From: Deltaproteobacteria bacterium
GTDB taxonomy: Bacteria > Desulfobacterota > Binatia > UBA9968
Length of the DNA stretch: 15,579 bases
Assembly (NCBI GenBank): GCA_005878685.1
Contig: VBLN01000072.1
Coordinates: 2,658-18,236 of the forward strand
Direction: 5' to 3'
This document shows, piece after piece, positions 1-6,698 of the stretch. The translations under genes and the position numbers were made by a program. Each line of letters opens with the position of its first letter. Positions within the stretch are counted from its first letter, which is position 1. Below the pieces are notes generated by a model that searched no databases, was not told the origin of the DNA, and saw nothing but the letters and a program-made list of their open reading frames with translations.

Positions 1-241
1 TAACTAAACTATGAGTCAGATTATACGCGTGAAATACAAACTCTGGCAGAGTAGAGAGGGGCGGGGGGCCAGAGATCTCGCCTGCCAAACGAAGCGTCAG
101 CCAGTGCGGATGGGTGACATGAAATAGGCCGAAGGAGAGAAGGTCCGGCGCCATCCCCAAGAGAAAGGCTAGCGCAAATTTTCCCTTAGGGCGCGGATAA
201 AACCCAAGCCCGCCCCATAAGCCGTGAGCCAGAGTATCCAC
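1..241 (-). CDS. YdjM/DUF457-type membrane-associated putative metal-dependent hydrolase (5' part, runs off left edge)
   Basis: Reading the minus strand from a GTG at 241 gives 80 codons without a stop to the window edge. The product begins VDTLAHGLWGG and contains a hydrophobic stretch followed by MAPDLLSFG, several His residues (FHVTHPHW) and NLTHSLV at the edge. The DTLAHG start, the APDL motif and the THSL motif are hallmarks of the YdjM/DUF457 family of inner-membrane 'metal-dependent hydrolases', whose biochemical function is not firmly known. The start is chosen because the family begins M-D-x-L-A-H-G. A GGGGAG tract about 13 nt upstream is a loose ribosome-binding site. The frame stays open upstream without a better start. 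Only the N-terminal part is visible, so length and C-terminal residues cannot be judged. It is divergent from the TVP38-like gene. Confidence 0.72.
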   Translation of the reverse strand, partial: MDTLAHGLWGGLGFYPRPKGKFALAFLLGMAPDLLSFGLFHVTHPHWLTLRLAGEISGPPPLSTLPEFVFHAYNLTHSLV

Positions 242-501
242 TTGCGGTTGTTCACTCCCCAACGTAAAAGCGATTCGTAATCTCTGCGGCTTTCTCGATA
301 CTTTAGAACCCTAAGACGAAGCCATATTCTTGGTACCGGCACGAAAAATCTCTATTCGGGAACGCCTGCGGTCGGAAACCGGCAGCAAGCCCTTGGCCGG
401 AGTCTATATTGGCAAACCGAAAAATCAAAATCGGTCGTTTTCTTTCCATACATCCACCCCTCGTCTTCCATGCGATTTACTGCTAGTATCGGTGCCTTTA
501 A
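242..501. other. Divergent intergenic region between the YdjM-like and TVP38-like genes
   Basis: About 260 bases with no convincing gene on either strand. It must hold the promoters of both flanking divergent genes. TAGTAT at 485-490 could be a -10 element for the plus-strand gene, but I could not pair it with a good -35, so no promoter is called. No strong inverted repeat or RNA structure was recognised. Confidence 0.4.
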
Positions 502-1245
502 ATGACTACTCGACGACGGCAGCTCCTGATCAGAGGCGCCATTCTCATCTCACTTGTGGTTCTCATTCTCTATTTCAGCAGACACGCCCCTCAACCATTC
601 CATCTCCTGACCTTGCTCGCGGAGGACGAGGAAGAACTATCTTTGCGCCAAGAGAAGCTCATGAGCTTCCTTATATCGTTCGGCCCATACTCCGCAGGCG
701 TCTTTGTTCTGCTGCAGGCCCTACAAGTCGTTATATCGCCGATACCTGGGGAGCTAACCGGAGTCGTCGGGGGCTACGTCTACGGCAAGGAGTTCGGTTT
801 CATTTTTTCAACTTTGGGACTTACGCTCGGATCGTGGATAGCATTCGAGCTCGCAAGGATTTTGGGCAGGCCGTTTGTCGAGAGATGGGTCAGACGGGAG
901 ATTCTAGAAAAGTTCAACTTCCTGACCACAAATGCCGGGACTCTGATATCCTTTTTGCTCTTTCTCCTGCCAGGCTTTCCCAAAGATTATCTATGTTACG
1001 TATTAGGGCTCACAAGGATGAACCTCACGACTTTCCTGGTGGTGTCGGCGATTGGTCGGCTGCCGGGCACCTATCTCCTCACCGTCCAAGGGGCATCTCT
1101 TCGAAGCGAACATTACCTCACAGCATTAGTCTTCGCCGTCATCTCTGCTGCTATTCTACTGGTCGCCTATTGCTATCGCCATCCGCTTCACCGGTGGATC
1201 AAGGGCAAATCAAGTGGAGATGAGCAAAAACTAGGAGAGCCCTAA
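502..1245 (+). CDS. TVP38/TMEM64-family (VTT/SNARE-associated, DedA-like) membrane protein
   Basis: The product is 247 aa and very hydrophobic: an N-terminal membrane segment at about 9-25, a VTT core at about 65-190 and a last helix at about 205-222, then a short charged tail. Family marks are SPIPGELTGVVGGYVYG (79-95), a glycine-rich helix leading to LGR (121-123), and LPGFPKDY (156-163) followed by GRLPGT (185-190). The re-entrant-loop prolines and glycines of the VTT domain are in place. VTT proteins act in the inner membrane; DedA relatives are linked to lipid carrier flipping, but the substrate here is unknown. The ribosome-binding site before ATG 502 is weak. A longer frame (330-1223) overlapping it has no membrane pattern and is a shadow. 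The gene converges with the TlpA-like gene at 1300. Confidence 0.85.
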   Translation: MTTRRRQLLIRGAILISLVVLILYFSRHAPQPFHLLTLLAEDEEELSLRQEKLMSFLISFGPYSAGVFVLLQALQVVISPIPGELTGVVGGYVYGKEFGFIFSTLGLTLGSWIAFELARILGRPFVERWVRREILEKFNFLTTNAGTLISFLLFLLPGFPKDYLCYVLGLTRMNLTTFLVVSAIGRLPGTYLLTVQGASLRSEHYLTALVFAVISAAILLVAYCYRHPLHRWIKGKSSGDEQKLGEP

Positions 1246-1299
1246 TGACGGCTACCCCGGCAACGCCGGAACTTGTTAGGAAAGGCGGTAGGTCAGCGA

Positions 1300-1887
1300 T
1301 TAGTTGGTTTGTTCTAGAAGGTCGTCGAAAAGCTTCCTCGCCGCAGAGCTATCCCACTCCCTGGAGCCAATTGCCTTCCCGACAAATCCTCCGTTGCGGC
1401 TTATGATATAAGAGAGGGGAAGAGACCAAGCGCCATATTCCTCCGACACCCTTCCGTCCCTGTCTAAGAGAACTGTAAAGGTCAATCCGAGTTCATTCAT
1501 AAATGGCCGGATCTCTTCTTCCGTCTCCCTAAAATTGACTGCCAAGATCACTAAACCCTTTCCCTTGAACTCCCGGTGGAGCCTCTCCATCGCTGGCATT
1601 TCCTGACGACAAGGGACGCACCAGGTAGCCCAGAAATTAAGAAAGATCACCCTGCCCTTCAAGCTCTTAAGGCTGATGCTTTTACCTGAAATATCTTTCA
1701 GGGCGAAGTCGGGTGCGGGAATGACTTTGCTTGGCTTCTCTATCGCAAGCCTATCAAAGTAATCCGCAGAATTTGAAGAGGAGGGTGGTTCTCCTCTATT
1801 GCGGAAGAGCCACACCGCAGACACTCCCAAACCGAGGAGGCAAACTAGGATCCAAACAAGAGCCCTCGCGGGAATTCTCCCATGCAT
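1300..1887 (-). CDS. TlpA/ResA-like membrane-anchored thioredoxin (thiol-disulfide oxidoreductase)
   Basis: This is a periplasm-facing thiol-disulfide reductase of the AhpC-TSA/Redoxin type. An N-terminal signal-anchor helix (about 8-28) is followed by a linker and a thioredoxin fold. The active site is W-A-T-W-C-V-P-C (cysteines 90 and 93 counted from ATG 1887), preceded by the family motif for the strand before it (GRVIFLNFWATW). WSLPLSYII downstream supplies the likely cis-proline. Length (195 aa) fits ResA/TlpA proteins, which commonly reduce apocytochrome c or other periplasmic cysteines. The ATG at 1887 is preferred over the TTG one codon upstream because AAAGGGAC sits just before it. 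It lies about 180 bases downstream of the glycosyltransferase gene and may have its own promoter. A role in maturing the cytochrome c domain of the FTR1 fusion is possible but only inferred. Confidence 0.9.
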   Translation of the reverse strand: MHGRIPARALVWILVCLLGLGVSAVWLFRNRGEPPSSSNSADYFDRLAIEKPSKVIPAPDFALKDISGKSISLKSLKGRVIFLNFWATWCVPCRQEMPAMERLHREFKGKGLVILAVNFRETEEEIRPFMNELGLTFTVLLDRDGRVSEEYGAWSLPLSYIISRNGGFVGKAIGSREWDSSAARKLFDDLLEQTN

Positions 1888-2065
1888 CAAACCGTCCCTT
1901 TACTTTTCACGGTGCCTTTCCTCTCTCATGGAATGAAACTGGCCAAGCTGAAACTTCCCGCGACTTCGGAACTTGATTCTGAGCCGACACGGACATCTAT
2001 CCGAATTTCCGCCATTGAAACCAGCAAAAGAGCCAGGGATGCGCTCCGCCCTCTGGGACTTTGTC

Positions 2066-3679
2066 TCAGTCTGGAGGAGGCGAGGGAGGAAAGTTGGCTA
2101 CCAAGGCGTCGGCCGAAGGAATGCTTTTCCATACGAAGAGCCTCGAAGGAGAGTTGAGCTCCAATTTTCTTAAATGCTTTTCCTTAACCAGCGCAACCGT
2201 CGGCACGCTCTCCTGAAGCCTCCTTTCGACCACATCCGGCCCAGAGACCACCTCAACCTGCCTAGACAGATAAAAAGAGAACGATTCGCCTCTGACGGCG
2301 ACCACGCGGGCGCCTTTTGCTGCGTCCTGATTCACTACTCGGGCCAAGCTATGTGAACTCCTCAATTCGGAAATCTCCGAAGCCTTTGCCCCATAAAACC
2401 ACATGACCAGCCAAAGTGACGAAAGCCCAACGACCCAAGGAGTCCATTTCACTTGCCCAAGAATCCATCCGGCCACTAACAAAACAATGAAGAGAGCCAC
2501 GGGGAGCAAAGGCGGGCTGAGGGAAGGAAACCGAGAAAAACGCTGACTGAGAAAGAGCTCACTCAAAGGAAAAACGAAGAGGAGAGACAGCAACCAGAAC
2601 GAGCTGGCCGCCAGAAGCCAGAGACGTATCCCCTTGGGGGCAGCTCCCGCCTCATGAAACCGATGGAGAAAGCCTCCCATTAACAGCGCCAGCGGCGGAA
2701 AAAGCGGCAAGATATAGCCGGGAAGTTTGTTCCGAGAGAAGGAAAAGAAAGCAAAAATAGCTACGGCCCAAACAAGCAGGAACAGGGCCTCCTCACAATC
2801 CTGCTCCTTGCGGCGCATCCAGAAGTCATAGACCAGAGAGGGCAAGAATAGCGACCAGGGAAGATAGCCTCCCGTAAGGACGGGCAAAAAGTAATAAACG
2901 GGCTCCGGGTGCTTTACTCCCGGCTCTGTAGTGAAATAGCGAGCTACGTTGTGGTCCCAGAGGAACGTCCAAATGTATGCCGGATCACGAATAGCGGCGA
3001 GAAGATACCAAAGACCAGCCACTAGAACCACAATGACCGTCCCCCGCAGTAAATCCATCTCCCGAAGAAGGACCCATCTCTTTCTGAGACCGATCGTAAT
3101 CGCAACAATGAACAAGGGCAGAACCAGTCCTACGGGACCCTTGGCAAGGACAGCCAAGGCCATAAATAAATAGAAAAGTCGGATCCACACTTTACCTTGA
3201 CTGTATCGCTGCCACCCAAGGAATGAGAGCAAGGCCGCGCTAAAGAAGAAGGTGAAAACCATGTCCACTCTTGCTATACGGCCCAGAAAAACAAACTCCA
3301 TAGAGGTTGCCAAAACCATTCCTGCCCAAAATCCTCGCCCAGAACCTCCGGAGAGCGATGCCCATAGATAGATAACAGCCACGGTAAGAGCTGCGGCCAG
3401 GGCCGAGGGAAACCGGGCAGGAAACTCATGCAAGCCCGAGAGCCTAAACCCCAAGGCGAGCAACCAAAAATAGGGCGCCGGTTTGTCATAGTACGGATTC
3501 CCCTCGTGTGTCAGGGTCACCCAATTTCCCGAGCTGAGCATCTCTTTTGCAATCTCTCCGCTTCGACCCTCGTCGGGATCCCAAAGTGGATAATCCCCCA
3601 AGCGGTAAAAAAAGATGCAGTAACAAATGATAATTAGCGTTAGGAGGGACGCAAAACGAGCGCTCAAAGAAGACTTCAA
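2066..3679 (-). CDS. ArnT-like glycosyltransferase, GT39/PMT_2 family (GT-C fold)
   Basis: A 537-aa polytopic membrane protein with roughly a dozen hydrophobic segments. The first extracytoplasmic loop carries WDPDEGR (33-39), whose D-E pair is the catalytic/metal-binding signature of PMT_2/ArnT enzymes. It is followed by YYDKPAPYFW (63-72) and the FPARFPS motif (86-92), also typical. These enzymes transfer a sugar from a polyprenyl-phosphate donor to lipid A, a lipid or a protein on the periplasmic face. The acceptor cannot be told here. The start codon is TTG at 3679, overlapping the TGA stop of the upstream C-N hydrolase by four bases (TTGA), which implies translational coupling. A 178-base gap separates it from the TlpA-like gene downstream. 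Confidence 0.87.
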   Translation of the reverse strand: MKSSLSARFASLLTLIIICYCIFFYRLGDYPLWDPDEGRSGEIAKEMLSSGNWVTLTHEGNPYYDKPAPYFWLLALGFRLSGLHEFPARFPSALAAALTVAVIYLWASLSGGSGRGFWAGMVLATSMEFVFLGRIARVDMVFTFFFSAALLSFLGWQRYSQGKVWIRLFYLFMALAVLAKGPVGLVLPLFIVAITIGLRKRWVLLREMDLLRGTVIVVLVAGLWYLLAAIRDPAYIWTFLWDHNVARYFTTEPGVKHPEPVYYFLPVLTGGYLPWSLFLPSLVYDFWMRRKEQDCEEALFLLVWAVAIFAFFSFSRNKLPGYILPLFPPLALLMGGFLHRFHEAGAAPKGIRLWLLAASSFWLLSLLFVFPLSELFLSQRFSRFPSLSPPLLPVALFIVLLVAGWILGQVKWTPWVVGLSSLWLVMWFYGAKASEISELRSSHSLARVVNQDAAKGARVVAVRGESFSFYLSRQVEVVSGPDVVERRLQESVPTVALVKEKHLRKLELNSPSRLFVWKSIPSADALVANFPPSPPPD

Positions 3680-4491
3680 GTCCTGAGAAAGGCCTTTCGA
3701 TGAGAGAGGGATGGTAACTCCCCGCGTACGTTTGCCAAGTAGTCGAGATCGATCTCGGCAAAGATCACCCCAGGACCGTCAGCAGCCCGAGCTAGAACTC
3801 TGCCCCATGGATCCAAGATCATAGAATTACCGTAAGTGGCAAAGCTCTTTGGATTGTGACCCATTTGGTCTGGCGCGATGATGTAGACCTGATTCTCTAT
3901 GGCTCGAGCCCTCAGCAACGGCTCCCAGTGAGCCTGTCCGGTTAAGGCCGTAAAGGCTGACGGAACAAAGATAACCTGAGCCCCATCGTCAACCAAAGCG
4001 CGATAGAGCTCGGGAAAGCGAAGATCATAGCAGATGCTTAATCCCATCGGACAAATCGCCGTCTTGGCCACAACGACGTCCCCCCCAGACTGCCGGGTCT
4101 CCGACTCCATAGTCGAGACTCCCCTTTTCAATTGGACATCAAAGAGGTGGATCTTTCGATACCGCGCAATGGCGTTGCCTTGAGGATCGAAGAGTAGGCT
4201 TGTGTTGTAAGCCTTAGAACTACCGGGGATCTCTTCCAGAATGGAACCGGCAAGGAGATAGAGACCTAGCTCTCGGGCCGACTCGCTCATCAAACTAGCC
4301 GTGGGACCGGAAATAGGTTCGACATTTCTCTTTTCTTCCTCCTTATCGCCGCGCCAATTGAAAACCTCAGGCAAAGCGACAACCTTCGCGCCTCTCGCAG
4401 CCGCCTCACGAAGCCGCGTTGTTGCCTCCTTGAGGTTTGCCGCCTTATCAGGAGAAGCTAGCATTTGGATAGCCGCCGCGAGGAACTTCAT
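3676..4491 (-). CDS. Carbon-nitrogen hydrolase of the nitrilase superfamily, Nit1/Nit2 type (probable deaminated-glutathione or omega-amidase)
   Basis: The catalytic triad is visible (numbered from ATG 4491): Glu42 in ALPEVFNW, Lys113 in YRKIHLFDV and Cys154 in GLSICYDLRFPEL. The combination HLFDV + CYDLRFPEL + TGQAHWEPLLRARAIE is characteristic of the Nit branch, whose members hydrolyse amides such as deaminated glutathione or alpha-keto acid amides (metabolite repair). Length (271 aa) is normal and no signal peptide is seen, so it should be cytosolic. A GTG at 4512 would add seven residues, but ATG 4491 has a GGGGG tract nine bases upstream and gives the usual family start (MKFLAAAIQM). It sits 40 bases downstream of the universal stress protein gene and overlaps the glycosyltransferase start. 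The exact substrate is inferred from family only. Confidence 0.88.
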   Translation of the reverse strand: MKFLAAAIQMLASPDKAANLKEATTRLREAAARGAKVVALPEVFNWRGDKEEEKRNVEPISGPTASLMSESARELGLYLLAGSILEEIPGSSKAYNTSLLFDPQGNAIARYRKIHLFDVQLKRGVSTMESETRQSGGDVVVAKTAICPMGLSICYDLRFPELYRALVDDGAQVIFVPSAFTALTGQAHWEPLLRARAIENQVYIIAPDQMGHNPKSFATYGNSMILDPWGRVLARAADGPGVIFAEIDLDYLANVRGELPSLSHRKAFLRT

Positions 4492-4531
4492 GGAAACGGA
4501 CCCCCTAGCCACTTACAGAGTGCCTACTCCT

Positions 4532-5368
4532 TTAGCGATTGAGAAATACGGAACAGGGGCTTTTTCGCAGGACATACTCCGTCGTGCTGCCCAGAACCAT
4601 TTCGATGATCCGCCGATGCCCATAAGCGCCAATGAAAAGGAGATCGTAATTAAAATTGACTAAATAATCGATGATCTTTTGCTCCGGGTAACCTCGCGCC
4701 GATTCATAACGCACCTCAATCTCATAGGAGTTCAAATACGATTTTGCTTCTTGAAGGACCTTCTCTCCCAATTTCTCCTCCTTTGGAACGTGAAGAACGG
4801 TCAAAGGAAGGCGCAGATGAGTGCAAAACTCAGCGGCCGATTCCATCGCCGAGCTAGCCCTTTGGCTCCCGTCGTACGCCAAAAGAGGATGCTCGATCGT
4901 CTTAAATTTCCTGGTCGAGACAAAAACCGGACGGGGGGATTTCCTGGTCACACTCTCAGTTGTTCCCCCCAGAAGGCCGGTAGAAAATCCCTCGTTGATT
5001 CCTCGATGACCCAGCACGACAAGGTCCGCCATCTTGGAACGTTCACAGATCTCGTTGGGAATGATGCCCATGTCAAGGAAAGTGTCATGCCTGATGCCGC
5101 TTTTTTTACAGCGCTGGCTGAAATCATCAAGAATGGCCTTGCCTCTCTCTTCCAGTACCTCCCGCATCCTGGTGGAAAAATCCAGATAGGGTTCAAAACC
5201 CAAGGAGCCCGAGATATCGTGGAAAAAAGTCCCTTCTATGGAAACCGTGTCGATGACGTGCTGACCAAAGAGGGTTCCGTTGAACTTTTCCGCCATCCAA
5301 AGGCCATAATCCAGAGCCGCCTTGGAATGCTCCGAACCATCGAGGGGAATCAAGATATTTTTTATCAT
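4532..5368 (-). CDS. Tandem universal stress protein (two UspA domains)
   Basis: A 278-aa cytosolic protein with two UspA domains, about 1-151 and 158-278. Each starts with the beta-strand/Asp pattern (NILIPLDGSEHS at the N-terminus, LLAYDGSQRA in the second). Each ends with the ATP-binding loop: LGHRGINEGFSTGLLGGTTE in the first and GAYGHRRIIEMVLGSTTEYV in the second. ATP-binding Usp proteins help cells survive stress and arrest; no enzymatic role can be assigned. The frame is open to 5458, but ATG 5368 is chosen because AGGAGGG (5373-5379) sits five bases upstream and the N-terminus then aligns with UspA. A candidate promoter at 5431-5458 would start transcription inside the longer version, which also argues for the short form. 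It probably heads a leftward operon with the Nit hydrolase and glycosyltransferase. Confidence 0.93.
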   Translation of the reverse strand: MIKNILIPLDGSEHSKAALDYGLWMAEKFNGTLFGQHVIDTVSIEGTFFHDISGSLGFEPYLDFSTRMREVLEERGKAILDDFSQRCKKSGIRHDTFLDMGIIPNEICERSKMADLVVLGHRGINEGFSTGLLGGTTESVTRKSPRPVFVSTRKFKTIEHPLLAYDGSQRASSAMESAAEFCTHLRLPLTVLHVPKEEKLGEKVLQEAKSYLNSYEIEVRYESARGYPEQKIIDYLVNFNYDLLFIGAYGHRRIIEMVLGSTTEYVLRKSPCSVFLNR

Positions 5369-5430
5369 TTTTCCCTCCTGATGTTTCGCGCTTACGAGCG
5401 CTCCTCTGTTCCCTCCTCCGGACAAGGCGT

Positions 5431-5458
5431 AACATAACAGTCTTCTCTTTTTTTGCAA
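5431..5458 (-). promoter_or_regulatory. Candidate sigma70 promoter for the universal stress protein operon
   Basis: On the minus strand TTGCAA (5453-5458) lies 16 bases upstream of TATGTT (5431-5436). It is a moderate match to the sigma70 consensus and is placed about 60 bases before the chosen start codon. Confidence 0.35.
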
Positions 5459-5484
5459 GGCACGCCTTTTTCTTTCTCCGAGGG

Positions 5485-5513
5485 TTTACAGCAAAGATCC
5501 AATAGGTGATAAT
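5485..5513 (+). promoter_or_regulatory. Candidate sigma70 promoter for the small protein gene at 5538
   Basis: TTTACA (5485-5490) and GATAAT (5508-5513) are separated by exactly 17 bases. Each hexamer differs from the consensus at one position. Transcription would start near 5520, only about 18 bases before ATG 5538. Confidence 0.5.
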
Positions 5514-5537
5514 AGCGTCGGTGGTTTGAAAATCGGA

Positions 5538-5819
5538 ATGGAAAAGGGCAAGAAAAAACAGGAAGTTCTCCTTGAAGAACTAATCGCGAAGGCCAAACAA
5601 CGGAATATTGAGGTCCGAACGGAGAGACTGCTGCGCGAAGTTGGGTACCACGCCCGTAGCGGCCGCTGCCGCCTCAAAGAACAAGAACTCATTATCCTTG
5701 ATCGGGACGCACCGGTCAGAGATCAGGTCGAATTCCTGGCTGAGGCGCTAAGCGAACAGCAATCTATATGCGAAGAGACGCTGCTGCCGTCAAAAAGAGC
5801 GGTTCAGGAAAAACGTTGA
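5538..5819 (+). CDS. Small conserved-looking protein of unknown function (93 aa)
   Basis: I do not recognise a named domain. The protein has an N-terminal Lys/Glu-rich helix (EKGKKKQEVLLEELIAKAKQ), then VRTERLLREVGYHARSGRCRLK and a compact block ELIILDRDAPVRDQVEFLAEAL, ending in a charged tail. The pattern of a basic turn with one Cys, a beta-rich 'LIILDRD' element and a C-terminal amphipathic helix resembles small hypothetical proteins I associate with deltaproteobacterial and related genomes. That is memory-level evidence only. There is no signal peptide or membrane helix, so it is likely cytosolic. ATG 5538 is preferred over TTG 5526 because the promoter just upstream would leave almost no leader for TTG. 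The ribosome-binding site is weak. It converges on the metalloregulator gene (27 bases between stops). Confidence 0.7.
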   Translation: MEKGKKKQEVLLEELIAKAKQRNIEVRTERLLREVGYHARSGRCRLKEQELIILDRDAPVRDQVEFLAEALSEQQSICEETLLPSKRAVQEKR

Positions 5820-5846
5820 TAACAGCGGATTGCAAAACTTAAGGTT

Positions 5847-6512
5847 CTAATAGACCCGAAGCTTCTTTGCGGCCTCAATCCCGAGAGAAAGCTCGTTGCC
5901 TCCCACTTTGAGACTCATGATTCCTAGGGACGGTGCCACGTCCAATACCTGAATTTTAGTCCCAGGAAACAGATGGTGGTGTTGCATAAACCCTAGCAGA
6001 CGGGCATCTCTCTCCCCTGCCTCTGTGATGCATTCAAGCGCCACTTCTCTTCCCGCCGTGACACGATCCAAAGGCGATCCTTTCCGATAGGAGGATGAGC
6101 TTTGACCCGGTATGGGATTCCCATGAGGGCATGTGGTAGGATGCCGCAACAGCCGGGCCAATCGTTCCTCTACCTCCGGAGAGATCGCATGTTCCAGGCG
6201 ATGAGCTTCTTGATGCGCCTTAACCCAATCCAGACCCAGTACGTCCGTTAGTAACCTCTCCGTCAAGAAATGGCGGCGGAGGATCCCTTCAGCCAGCCTC
6301 TTTCCCTTCGCTGTTAAGTGGATTTCCTTTCGCCGTTCTACTCGGACATAACCCTCCTTCTGCAGTCGTCGCAGCGTGCTGACCATTGTGGATGGGGAAA
6401 CGCCCATCTCATCAGCCACCCTGGCGGCGATGACTGGCTGTGCTTCTTCGCCTAAGACATAAATTGCCCTCAAATAGTCTTCAATGGCTGGCGTGATTTT
6501 AGGGTGTTGCAT
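5847..6512 (-). CDS. DtxR/MntR-family metal-dependent transcriptional repressor
   Basis: The 221-aa protein has the three-part DtxR layout. Residues ~1-72 form a winged helix-turn-helix (ARVADEMGVSPSTMVSTLRRLQKEGYV), ~73-140 the metal-binding/dimerisation domain, and ~150-221 an SH3-like FeoA domain, as in the longer DtxR/IdeR proteins rather than short MntR. Numbering runs two ahead of C. diphtheriae DtxR. Ancillary-site residues His81, Glu85 and His100 are conserved. In the primary site Glu107 and His108 are kept, but DtxR Met10 is Asp12 (as in MntR) and Cys102 is His104. It should bind Fe(II) or Mn(II) and repress metal-uptake genes; which metal is not decidable here. It is divergent from the cytochrome c-FTR1 gene with DtxR-like boxes between them, suggesting regulation of that gene and itself. 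Start ATG 6512 has AAGG five bases upstream. Confidence 0.92.
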   Translation of the reverse strand: MQHPKITPAIEDYLRAIYVLGEEAQPVIAARVADEMGVSPSTMVSTLRRLQKEGYVRVERRKEIHLTAKGKRLAEGILRRHFLTERLLTDVLGLDWVKAHQEAHRLEHAISPEVEERLARLLRHPTTCPHGNPIPGQSSSSYRKGSPLDRVTAGREVALECITEAGERDARLLGFMQHHHLFPGTKIQVLDVAPSLGIMSLKVGGNELSLGIEAAKKLRVY

Positions 6513-6548
6513 AGCCTTGACAAATCTTTTTTATTCGAGTATGCGAAG

Positions 6549-6554
6549 ATTATA
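6549..6554 (-). promoter_or_regulatory. -10 element (TATAAT) for the metalloregulator gene
   Basis: A perfect TATAAT on the minus strand, 37 bases upstream of the regulator start codon. No good -35 is visible at 16-18 bases. The DtxR-like palindromes occupy that position, consistent with repression by occlusion. Confidence 0.4.
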
Positions 6555-6557
6555 AAT

Positions 6558-6588
6558 TTAGGTCTCCGAACTTAATAGGTAGACCTAA
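6558..6588. promoter_or_regulatory. Candidate DtxR/MntR-type operator (nested palindromes)
   Basis: TTAGGTCT (6558-6565) and AGACCTAA (6581-6588) are perfect inverted repeats. Inside this span are two smaller boxes. One is TTAGGT (6558-6563) with ACTTAA (6570-6575), one mismatch from a perfect six-base inverted repeat. The other is TAGGT-AG-ACCTA (6576-6587), a perfect 12-bp palindrome. The half-sites match the TTAGGT/ACCTAA arms of known DtxR/IdeR boxes. The region overlaps the expected -35 of the divergent regulator gene and lies about 110 bases upstream of the FTR1 fusion gene. The assignment is by motif resemblance plus context. Confidence 0.6.
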
Positions 6589-6678
6589 GCAAAGAATTCC
6601 AGGGTGTTCCCATCTTATTTCAGTAAGCGGGGAAGATCAAGAAGGGTGCTTGACTATAGCAGGGAAAGGCGTCAGCGA

Positions 6679-6697
6679 ACCCCGCTCCGAGGGGTGA
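6679..6697 (+). promoter_or_regulatory. Ribosome-binding site of the FTR1 fusion gene, possibly masked by a hairpin
   Basis: GGGGTGA (6691-6697) is the Shine-Dalgarno candidate. It is too close to ATG 6699 but well spaced for the ATG at 6705. ACCCC (6679-6683) can pair with GGGGT (6691-6695) across a seven-base loop and would hide it. The stem is only five G/C-rich pairs, so this is tentative. Confidence 0.35.
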
Positions 6698-6698
6698 G

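Noticed and set aside
330..1223. Long plus-strand frame (297 codons) overlapping the TVP38-like gene
   Set aside because: Arg/Ser/His-rich translation with no domain or membrane pattern. The overlapping frame at 502-1245 has clear VTT-family motifs.
1257..1269. CCGGC-AAC-GCCGG hairpin between the convergent TVP38-like and TlpA-like genes
   Set aside because: Only five base pairs with a three-base loop and no T tract on either strand, so not called a terminator.
1891..2065. Possible small genes in the gap between the glycosyltransferase and TlpA-like genes
   Set aside because: Frames on both strands here are short, of unusual composition and without a good ribosome-binding site. It is more likely a plain intergenic stretch.
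4679..5437. Plus-strand frame antisense to the universal stress protein gene
   Set aside because: The opposite strand has two complete UspA domains. The antisense translation shows no recognisable features.
6517..6545. TTGACA at 6517-6522 as a -35 for the FTR1 operon
   Set aside because: A perfect -35 hexamer, but the sequence 17 bases on (TATGCG) is a poor -10, and the hexamer sits right at the start of the divergent regulator gene. Left uncalled.
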